Shown here one piece after another: positions 1 through 6,125 of a stretch of 6,125 nt of DNA (positions are counted from its first letter, which is position 1; the number at the start of each line of letters is the position of its first letter). Source of the DNA: Propionibacteriaceae bacterium UBA6238 (lineage in GTDB: Bacteria; Actinomycetota; Actinomycetes; Propionibacteriales; Propionibacteriaceae); NCBI GenBank assembly GCA_002441465.1, contig DJWE01000025.1, positions 18,297 to 24,421 on the forward strand, written 5' to 3'. The notes below the pieces were generated by a model that worked only from the letters and a program-made list of their open reading frames with translations, did no database searches and was not told the origin of the DNA. A program made the translations under genes and the position numbers.

Positions 1-1517
<1,517 letters not shown>

Positions 1518-1518
<1 letters not shown>

Positions 1519-2669
1519 TGGGGCTGCCGGCCGGCCTGCTGGACGCGGGTTACGCGCAGCTGATCAGACCGGTTCTGTTCCGCGCGCATCACGGCGACCC
1601 GGAGGCGATCCACGAAGACCTGATCCACCTGCTGGCCGGAGTGGGCTCGGCTGCCCCGGTGCGCGCGCTGATCCGTCTGCTCGCGGGGAGCACCGGCCGG
1701 TCCGCGACGGTGGCCGGGGTCCGGTTCCCGTCCCGGGTGGGCCTGGCCGCCGGCCTGGACAAGGACGCCTCAGCGGTGCTGGCGTGGCGCGGTCTGGGCT
1801 TCGGTTTCGCGGAGCTGGGCACCGTCACCGGGCGTGCCCAGCCCGGCAACGACCGGCCGCGGGTCTTCCGCCTGCGCAACTCACGGGCGCTGATCAACCG
1901 GATGGGCTTCAACAATCCGGGAGCCGCGGCGGTGGCGGACACGCTGGCCGCACGGAACGTCTATCGCGGCAACGGGGCGGCGGGGTTGCCGGTGGGCCTG
2001 TCCATCGGCAAGACCAAGGTGGTGCCCCTGGCCGAGGCGGTGGAGGACTACCTTGCCTCGTTCCGGATCCTCGCGCCCCATGCCGACTACCTGGCTGTGA
2101 ACGTGTCCAGTCCCAACACTCCCGGCTTGCGCAGCCTGCAGGACGGCGGGGCGCTCGCCCGGCTGCTCGGCGCGCTGATCGCAGAGTCCGCGTCCCTCGC
2201 GTCGAGGACCAGCATTGGTGCCGGCGACCCGTCCCTGGGGTCGAGCGCTCGGCGCGAAGGCGAGCTCTCGCCGGTGCCGGTGTTCGTGAAGGTCGCCCCG
2301 GACCTCAGCTGGGGACAGCTGGACGAGATTCTGGCCACCTGTGCCGATTCCGGCGCGTCCGGCGTGATCGCCACCAACACGACGCTGGCCCGCGACGGGC
2401 TGGCGGAGGCCGACCGTGCGCGAGCCGGGGAGGCGGGCGGGCTGTCCGGAGCGCCGCTCACCGTCCGTGCTCGCGAGGTGGTGCGCTACGTGGTCGAGCA
2501 CACCGAGTTGCCGGTGATGGGCGTCGGCGGGGTCATGACCGCGGCGGACGCTGCGGCGCTGTTCGACCTCGGCGCGAGCCTGGTCCAGCTTTACACTGGT
2601 TTCATCTACGGCGGGCCGGGCCTTCCGGCAGCCATCAACGCCCGCGACCGGGAAGGGACGGGATCGTGA
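1518..2669 (+). CDS. pyrD: Dihydroorotate dehydrogenase (quinone), class 2
   Basis: Oxidises dihydroorotate to orotate using FMN and passes electrons to membrane quinone; fourth step of UMP synthesis. At 383 residues it is slightly long for the class. The amphipathic N-terminal region typical of the membrane-associated class 2 enzymes is present (YAQLIRPVLF at 12-21, followed by a DPEAIHEDL-type segment). FMN/substrate motifs visible are GLAAGLDKD (75-83), INRMGFNNPG, NVSSPNTPGLR (195-205), KVAPDLS, IATNTT, GGLSGAPL and LYTGFIYGGPG. The base in class 2 enzymes is serine, here S198 in NVSSPN, whereas class 1 has cysteine. A Ser/Gly/Arg-rich stretch at about 226-251 is longer than I recall for the E. 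coli enzyme. The start is the ATG overlapping the carB stop by one base; an in-frame GTG at 1476 would add 14 residues inside carB and is unlikely. No strong Shine-Dalgarno is visible, which fits translational coupling. The stop overlaps pyrF by 4 bases. Confidence 0.96.
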
Positions 2670-3481
2670 CCACCTACTGGCGACGGCTTCGGGAGGTGGT
2701 CGCTGAGCGCGGCCCTCTGTGCGTGGGGATCGACCCGCACCCGTCGCTGCTCACATCCTGGGGGCTCGAGGTCTCCGCTGCCGGGGCCGAACGGTGCGCG
2801 CGCACCCTGGTCGATGCCCTGGGCGATCAGGTGGCGGCCTTCAAGCCGCAGTCGGCCTTCTTCGAGAGCTACGGTTCGGCGGGCGTCGCCGCGCTGGAGC
2901 GGGTGCTGGCCGACATTCGCGGCACCGCGGCGCTGAGCATTCTGGACGTGAAACGCGGCGACATCGGCTCCACGATGGAGGCCTACGCCGACGCCTACCT
3001 CGCCGACGGCTCACCGCTGGCCGCAGACGCGATCACCCTGTCCCCGTACCTGGGCTTCGGGTCGCTGGCTCCGGCCTTCGAGCGAGCCCACCGTTACGAG
3101 CGCGGCGTCTACGTGCTCGCTCGCACGTCCAATCCGGAGGGTGGCCAGGTCCAGCTCGCCTTGACCAAGGACGCATCGGTCGCACAGTCGATCATCGACG
3201 CGGCCACCCAGGTGAACCACGCGTCCCGGCAACGTGCGATCGGGCTGGTCGTGGGTGGCACGCACGAGAACCTGGGTTGCGATCTGAGCGACTTCAACGG
3301 CTCCATCCTGGTGCCGGGAATCGGGTTCCAGGGCGGCCGGATGGAGGACCTGCCCGAACTGTTCGGTGACGCCGTCGACCAGGTGCTGGCCGTGGTCGGC
3401 CGCGGGGTGATCTCCGCCGGTCCGGACGCGGCGGCGCTGCGGGCCAAGGTCGCCGATCTGCTGGCCATGGCAGCACACTGA
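2666..3481 (+). CDS. pyrF: Orotidine 5'-phosphate decarboxylase, class 2 (mycobacterial/actinobacterial type)
   Basis: Converts OMP to UMP, the last step of de novo UMP synthesis. The protein is 271 residues, the usual length of the larger PyrF subtype found in actinobacteria. Motifs seen: CVGIDPHPSLL near the N-terminus (C19-L29), AFKPQSAFFE (58-67), and the catalytic signature DVKRGDIGSTMEAY from 94, with D94, K96 and D99 as the charged active-site network. A late VPGIGFQGG segment is the phosphate-binding loop, and GRGVISAGPD follows near the end. The start is GTG at 2666, in a GTGA overlap with the pyrD stop. A purine-rich GGAAGG at 2651-2656 lies 9 bases upstream as ribosome binding site. 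The same frame stays open far upstream, to 1418, but that part is the antisense-free shadow of pyrD in a GC-rich genome and carries no family similarity. Last gene of the pyrimidine cluster in the window. Confidence 0.96.
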   Translation: MTTYWRRLREVVAERGPLCVGIDPHPSLLTSWGLEVSAAGAERCARTLVDALGDQVAAFKPQSAFFESYGSAGVAALERVLADIRGTAALSILDVKRGDIGSTMEAYADAYLADGSPLAADAITLSPYLGFGSLAPAFERAHRYERGVYVLARTSNPEGGQVQLALTKDASVAQSIIDAATQVNHASRQRAIGLVVGGTHENLGCDLSDFNGSILVPGIGFQGGRMEDLPELFGDAVDQVLAVVGRGVISAGPDAAALRAKVADLLAMAAH

Positions 3482-3504
3482 ACGCCACACATAACTCCTT
3501 GTGT

Positions 3505-3520
3505 CGAACATTTCAGTTCG
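3505..3520. repeat. Inverted repeat CGAAC-N6-GTTCG upstream of the mihF promoter
   Basis: CGAAC at 3505-3509 and GTTCG at 3516-3520 form a perfect inverted repeat with a 6-base AT-rich spacer, ending one base before the candidate -35 box. The half-sites equal those of the LexA box of actinobacteria and Bacillus, but that box has a 4-base spacer. A weaker neighbouring repeat, ACACA (3487-3491) with TGTGT (3500-3504), abuts it. It may be a transcription-factor site or only a small RNA hairpin after pyrF. Confidence 0.4.
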
Positions 3521-3521
3521 G

Positions 3522-3550
3522 ATGACTGCGGGCCCGGCTGGCGCTAGGTT
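3522..3550 (+). promoter_or_regulatory. Candidate housekeeping promoter for mihF-gmk
   Basis: A -35-like ATGACT at 3522-3527 (core TGAC) is separated by exactly 17 bases from a -10-like TAGGTT at 3545-3550. The -10 matches the actinobacterial TAG(A/G)-pyrimidine-T form well. Transcription would begin near 3557, giving a leader of about 36 bases before the GTG of mihF. This is read by eye from sequence only. Spacing and position support it, but GC-rich genomes yield chance matches. Confidence 0.5.
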
Positions 3551-3580
3551 GAGAGGCGACGTTAGTCACCGACCCCACAC

Positions 3581-3585
3581 GAAGG
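3581..3585 (+). promoter_or_regulatory. Ribosome binding site of mihF
   Basis: GAAGG lies 7 bases upstream of the GTG at 3593. It fixes the start of mihF as the short actinobacterial form rather than a longer one, since no other in-frame start with a comparable site lies upstream. Confidence 0.75.
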
Positions 3586-3592
3586 CACTCCC

Positions 3593-3910
3593 GTGACCAT
3601 CCCTCAGCTCACTACCGAGCAACTTGAGGCCGCCCGCGCCGCGGCCACCGATGCGCGGCGTCGCCGCGCCGAGCTCAAGAGCAAGGTGCGCACCGGCGCA
3701 CTCACCCTCAGCCAGGCCCTGGACGTCGCAGCGAATGACGACGTGCTGGCTCACGTCAAGGTCGTCGATCTGTTGAAGGCGCTCCCGCGAGTAGGGGAGA
3801 AGCGCGCCGCGGTGGTGATGTCGCGACTCGACATCGCGCCGAACCGGCGCATCCGCGGGCTCGGTCGCCATCAGGTGGCCGGCCTGAAGGCCGAGTTCAG
3901 TGAGCGGTGA
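3593..3910 (+). CDS. mihF: Integration host factor, actinobacterial type (mIHF/sIHF)
   Basis: A 105-residue basic, DNA-binding nucleoid-associated protein. It is unrelated in fold to the E. coli IHF heterodimer despite the name. The family (Mycobacterium mIHF, Streptomyces sIHF) has a long N-terminal helix followed by a helix-two-turn-helix domain and bends or compacts DNA, affecting replication, supercoiling and gene expression. Seen here: the N-terminal IPQLTTEQLEAARAA, a charged helix ARRRRAELKSKV (21-32), the LPRVGEKRA turn (64-72) and NRRIRGLG (84-91). Arginines 85, 86 and 88 match the RRxRGLG arginines used for DNA contact in the family. The GTG start has a good ribosome binding site. 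The end overlaps gmk by 11 bases, and the mihF-gmk pairing is conserved in actinobacteria. It has its own candidate promoter upstream. Identification is secure from these motifs and the neighbourhood. Confidence 0.95.
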   Translation: MTIPQLTTEQLEAARAAATDARRRRAELKSKVRTGALTLSQALDVAANDDVLAHVKVVDLLKALPRVGEKRAAVVMSRLDIAPNRRIRGLGRHQVAGLKAEFSER

Positions 3911-4451
3911 CGTAACAGTCATCTCCGGTCCTACGGCGGTGGGCAAGGGGACGGTGGTCCGAGCCCTCCGCGAGCAACACCGCGAGCTGTGGGTGTCGGT
4001 GTCCGCCACGACGCGGGCGCCGCGTCCAGGAGAGATCGACGGTGAGCACTACCTGTTCGTCAGTGACGCCGAGTTCGACGAGTTGGTCCGGACCAACGGT
4101 CTGCTGGAGTGGGCGCTGGTGCACGGTTCCGACCGCTACGGGACGCCGGCCGCGCCGGTGAGGGCGGCTCTCGCCGCTGGGCGCCGGGTAATCCTCGAGA
4201 TCGAGGTGCAGGGTGCGCGGCAGGTGAAGCAGCGGATGCCCGACGTGCGCACGGTGTTCATCGCGCCGCCGTCCTGGGCGACCCTGCGTCAGCGGCTGGT
4301 CGGTCGGGGTACCGAGACACCCGAGCAGATGGCTCGGCGGCTGCGGACGGCCGAGGGCGAACTCGCCGTGGCCGACGAGTTCGATCATGTGGTCGTGAAC
4401 GACGATTTGGGCACAGCGGTGGGGCAGTTGGTAGAGTTGTTGGGTCTGTGA
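3900..4451 (+). CDS. gmk: Guanylate kinase
   Basis: Phosphorylates GMP (and dGMP) to GDP using ATP, in the cytoplasm, and recycles guanine nucleotides. It has 183 residues, slightly short for the family (about 185-210). Seen: the P-loop SGPTAVGKGT at 9-18 with K16; the GMP-binding motif VSATTRAPRPGEIDGEHY at about 33-50; LLEWALVHGSDRYGTP with the GMP-site tyrosine and glutamate; LEIEVQGARQVKQ (Walker B-like region); FIAPPSW; and the lid GRGTETPEQMARRL. The start is GTG at 3900, inside the end of mihF in another frame (11-base overlap), with GAAGG at 3886-3890 nine bases upstream as ribosome binding site. Overlap suggests co-transcription and coupled translation with mihF. The C-terminus stops soon after VVVNDDL, without the extra tail seen in some homologues. 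No key residue appears missing. Confidence 0.96.
   Translation: MSGDVTVISGPTAVGKGTVVRALREQHRELWVSVSATTRAPRPGEIDGEHYLFVSDAEFDELVRTNGLLEWALVHGSDRYGTPAAPVRAALAAGRRVILEIEVQGARQVKQRMPDVRTVFIAPPSWATLRQRLVGRGTETPEQMARRLRTAEGELAVADEFDHVVVNDDLGTAVGQLVELLGL
4407..4437 (+). promoter_or_regulatory. Weak candidate promoter for rpoZ inside the end of gmk
   Basis: A -10-like TAGAGT at 4432-4437 is preceded by TTGGGC at 4407-4412 with a 19-base spacer, longer than ideal. Transcription would start near 4444, placing the 4458-4473 hairpin in the leader of rpoZ. The match is partial and may be chance. Confidence 0.2.
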
Positions 4452-4457
4452 CACCAC

Positions 4458-4473
4458 CGCGGGCGAACCCGCG
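4458..4473 (+). other. GC-only intercistronic hairpin between gmk and rpoZ
   Basis: CGCGGG at 4458-4463 and CCCGCG at 4468-4473 form a perfect 6-bp stem around a 4-base CGAA loop, starting 7 bases after the gmk stop. No T run follows (the next bases are TGCCTCG), so it is not a classical terminator. It could be a U-less terminator, a partial attenuator or an mRNA-stabilising or processing structure. The structure is directly visible; its function is inference. Confidence 0.5.
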
Positions 4474-4490
4474 TGCCTCGTTCCACGATC

Positions 4491-4496
4491 AGGAAG
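4491..4496 (+). promoter_or_regulatory. Ribosome binding site deciding the rpoZ start
   Basis: AGGAAG lies 6 bases upstream of TTG at 4503. The in-frame GTG at 4473 has no comparable purine-rich site and lies inside the hairpin, so the TTG is the better start. Confidence 0.75.
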
Positions 4497-4502
4497 CCGA
4501 AT

Positions 4503-4841
4503 TTGAGCACTCATACCCCTGAGGGGATCACCAACCCGCCGATCGACGACCTGCTCAAGAGGGTCGATTCCAAGTACCGGCTGGTGTTGTTCGCCGCGAA
4601 GCGTGCCCGGCAGATCAATGCCTACTACTCCCAGCTCGGCGAGGGGCTGCTGGAGAACGTCGGCCCCCTGGTGGACATCGGCATTCAGGAGAAGCCGCTC
4701 TCGATCGCGCTGCGCGAGGTGAACGCGGGCGTCCTGGAGTGCACTGAGATCGATCCGGAGGCGGAGGCTGCGGCCCGCGCCGAGGCCCAGGCCGACCCGG
4801 ACTTCTCCCTCGACCCGTTCGGCACCGACGACCTGAGCTGA
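4503..4841 (+). CDS. rpoZ: DNA-directed RNA polymerase omega subunit
   Basis: Small subunit that wraps the C-terminal part of beta' and helps RNA polymerase assembly and stability. From the TTG start it is 112 residues. Seen: PEGITNPPIDDLL (6-18), DSKYRLVLFAAKRARQIN (22-39) which is the omega signature, the actinobacterial YYSQLGEGLLENVGPLV block (41-57), and EKPLSIALREVNAG (63-76). After the conserved core comes an acidic tail, residues 79-112, with about eleven Asp/Glu and a single Arg, ending in LDPFGTDDLS. As I recall, Streptomyces omega (about 90 residues) has only a short stretch there, and the mycobacterial one carries its extra length at the N-terminus. A GTG at 4473 would add 10 residues (MPRSTIRKPN) but has no ribosome binding site. 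The gene lies 51 bases after gmk and 10 bases before coaBC, and is probably co-transcribed with at least coaBC. Confidence 0.95.
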   Translation: MSTHTPEGITNPPIDDLLKRVDSKYRLVLFAAKRARQINAYYSQLGEGLLENVGPLVDIGIQEKPLSIALREVNAGVLECTEIDPEAEAAARAEAQADPDFSLDPFGTDDLS

Positions 4842-4851
4842 GCCTGCGTCC

Positions 4852-6069
4852 GTGAGCCGGATCGTGCTCGGCGTGGCCGGGGGGATCGCCGCGTACAAGG
4901 CGTGCCTGCTGTTGCGCCGGTTCACCGAGGCCGGCCACGAGGTGCAGGTCGTACCCACCGCAAACGCGCTGGCCTTCGTCGGCGAGACGACCTGGGGCGC
5001 ACTGTCGGGCAACCCGGTGCACACGTCGGTGTTTGCCGATGCGCACGAGGTGCCGCACGTCCGCCTGGGCCGTGAGGCCGACCTGGTCGTGGTGGCGCCG
5101 GCGACGGCGGATCTCCTGGCCAGGGCGGCGTCGGGACGGGCGGACGACCTGCTCACCAGCATCCTGCTCACGGCGAGCTGCCCGGTCGTGATGGCGCCGG
5201 CGATGCACACCGAGATGTGGCTGCACCCGGCGACGCAGGCGAATGTGGCCACGGTGCGCTCGCGCGGAGTGGTGGTGCTGCACCCGGCTAAGGGACGGCT
5301 CACCGGCGCCGATTCCGGAGCCGGTCGACTGCCTGAGCCGGAGGACATCGAGGCCTCGGCGCTGGCCTGCCTCGCCGAGCCCGGGGCCGCGGCCCGGATG
5401 GCCGCTCAAGATCTAGCCGGCCTGCGGGTGGTGGTGAGTGCGGGAGGAACGCGCGAGGCGCTCGATCCGGTGCGGTTCGTTGGCAATTCCTCGTCCGGGC
5501 TGATGGGTGTCGCGCTGGCCAGGGCCGCAGTGCAGCGCGGCGCAGAGGTGACCCTTGTCGGAGCCAACCTGGCGGTCGAGCCGCCGGCCGGGGCGAGCGT
5601 GGTCCCAGTTGTTTCCACCGGTGAGCTGGCTGCGGCGATGGACGTGCACGCCCCGGGTGCCGATCTGGTCGTGATGGCTGCCGCTCCGGCGGACTTCACG
5701 CCTGCGGACCCGCGTCCGACCAAGCTGAAGAAGTCCGGGGACGCAGGGCTCAACGTCGAGTTCGTCCAGACCACCGACGTCCTCGCCGGACTGGCTGCTC
5801 GCCGTGGCGACGGCCAGGTGGTGGTGGGCTTCGCCGCCGAGACCGCGGCGGACGAGGCCGAGCTGATCCGGCTCGGCACCGAGAAGCTGGCCCGCAAGGG
5901 CTGCCAGCTGCTGGTACTCAACAACGTCTCCGGAGGTGCGGTGTTCGGGGCCGCGGACAACCAGGTGCTGCTGCTCGGCGCGTCCGGGCTGCTGGGGCGG
6001 GCGGCCGGTTCGAAGACGTCGGTGGCGCATGCGATAGTGGACGTCGCAGTGTCCCTTCGCGAGAGGTAG
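4852..6069 (+). CDS. coaBC: Bifunctional phosphopantothenoylcysteine decarboxylase / phosphopantothenate-cysteine ligase
   Basis: Two steps of coenzyme A synthesis in one 405-residue protein. CoaB joins 4'-phosphopantothenate to cysteine using CTP, and CoaC decarboxylates the product with FMN. The N-terminal CoaC flavoprotein domain (about 1-185) shows GVAGGIAAYKAC (7-18), catalytic H69 in VPHVRLG, VVVAPATADLLA, PAMHTEMW (116-123) and the flexible flap GRLTGADSGAGRLPE from 148. The C-terminal CoaB domain starts near 191 with LRVVVSAGGTREALDPVRF, then GNSSSG (N212), KLKK (291-294), FAAET (327-331) and LNNVSGG (N357/N358). The position after NSSSG is Leu (217) where a lysine is usual. The CoaC motif has His, not the Asn of E. 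coli Dfp, and the flap lacks the E. coli-type Cys; both match my memory of mycobacterial CoaBC. The GTG start fits the family N-terminus, though the ribosome binding site is weak; 10 bases separate it from rpoZ. Confidence 0.95.
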   Translation: MSRIVLGVAGGIAAYKACLLLRRFTEAGHEVQVVPTANALAFVGETTWGALSGNPVHTSVFADAHEVPHVRLGREADLVVVAPATADLLARAASGRADDLLTSILLTASCPVVMAPAMHTEMWLHPATQANVATVRSRGVVVLHPAKGRLTGADSGAGRLPEPEDIEASALACLAEPGAAARMAAQDLAGLRVVVSAGGTREALDPVRFVGNSSSGLMGVALARAAVQRGAEVTLVGANLAVEPPAGASVVPVVSTGELAAAMDVHAPGADLVVMAAAPADFTPADPRPTKLKKSGDAGLNVEFVQTTDVLAGLAARRGDGQVVVGFAAETAADEAELIRLGTEKLARKGCQLLVLNNVSGGAVFGAADNQVLLLGASGLLGRAAGSKTSVAHAIVDVAVSLRER

Positions 6070-6074
6070 GCCGA

Positions 6075-6125
6075 GTGAGCCGGTTGTTCACGTCCGAGTC
6101 CGTCACCGAGGGGCACCCGGACAAG
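6075..6125 (+). CDS. metK: S-adenosylmethionine synthetase, first 17 codons (3' end outside window)
   Basis: Makes S-adenosylmethionine from methionine and ATP. Only the N-terminus is present: SRLFTSESVTEGHPDK, whose ESVTEGHPDK is the hallmark start of MetK, with the histidine and lysine/aspartate that contact ATP. The GTG start lies 5 bases after the coaBC stop. GAGAGG at 6061-6066, inside the end of coaBC, serves as ribosome binding site 8 bases upstream. The position after coaBC matches the conserved actinobacterial order, in which priA often follows metK. Nothing can be said about the rest of the protein. Confidence 0.93.
   Translation, partial: MSRLFTSESVTEGHPDK

Larger units (their letters stand above)
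3482..3592 (+). other. Intergenic region between pyrF and mihF
   Basis: This is the longest non-coding stretch in the window (111 bases) and looks locally more AT-rich than the flanking genes. It contains two adjacent small inverted repeats just after the pyrF stop, a candidate sigma-70-type promoter, and the mihF ribosome binding site. I see no GC-rich stem followed by a T run, so a canonical intrinsic terminator for the pyr operon is not evident. It is the natural place for a new transcription unit starting with mihF. Confidence 0.7.

Noticed and set aside
3487..3504. Inverted repeat ACACA/TGTGT after pyrF as an intrinsic terminator
   Set aside because: Only five mostly A-T pairs around an 8-base loop and no T run follows, so it is too weak to call a terminator.
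4473..4502. Earlier GTG start for rpoZ
   Set aside because: No Shine-Dalgarno and located at the end of a stable hairpin; the TTG at 4503 has AGGAAG at proper distance.
3897..5348. Long open frame of 483 codons on the minus strand opposite gmk, rpoZ and the start of coaBC
   Set aside because: Antisense to three secure genes; its sequence is rich in Arg, Pro, Ala, Ser and shows no recognisable domain. Such frames are expected in GC-rich DNA.
5406..6116. Minus-strand open frame of 236 codons opposite coaBC
   Set aside because: Antisense shadow of a well-supported gene, with Ser/Ala/Pro/Thr-rich composition and no domain.

Overview
The window is a compact, single-strand (+) run of housekeeping genes from a high-GC actinobacterium. 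By eye the DNA is roughly two-thirds or more G+C, with strong G/C third-position bias, GTG and TTG starts, and start/stop overlaps between genes. The most diagnostic gene is mihF, the actinobacterial IHF-like nucleoid protein, which sits directly upstream of gmk and rpoZ. The order carB-pyrD-pyrF-mihF-gmk-rpoZ-coaBC-metK matches, from memory, the Streptomyces arrangement. Mycobacteria share most of it but lack pyrD at this spot. I cannot name the genus.

Layout: 1-1518 is the 3' half of carB (its 5' part lies outside the window). 1518-2669 is pyrD, a quinone-type dihydroorotate dehydrogenase. 2666-3481 is pyrF, OMP decarboxylase. These three are translationally coupled (1-nt and 4-nt overlaps) and form the end of a pyrimidine operon. 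3482-3592 is the only intergenic gap over 100 bases. It holds a plausible promoter for mihF, two small inverted repeats and a clear ribosome binding site. 3593-3910 is mihF and 3900-4451 is gmk (11-nt overlap). A 51-base gap with a GC-only hairpin precedes rpoZ (4503-4841, TTG start). coaBC (4852-6069) follows after 10 bases, then the first 17 codons of metK (6075-6125).

Functionally the window runs from UMP synthesis (carbamoyl phosphate, dihydroorotate oxidation, OMP decarboxylation) to GMP phosphorylation, the omega subunit of RNA polymerase, coenzyme A synthesis and S-adenosylmethionine synthesis. mIHF, a chromosome-architecture protein, opens what looks like a second transcription unit. 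No mobile element, CRISPR array, tRNA, rRNA or defence gene was seen. I found no undescribed system. The points worth a second look are small: a substituted residue in a CoaB motif, an SOS-box-like repeat with wrong spacing upstream of mihF, an intercistronic hairpin before rpoZ, an acidic tail on omega, and two family-motif variations.
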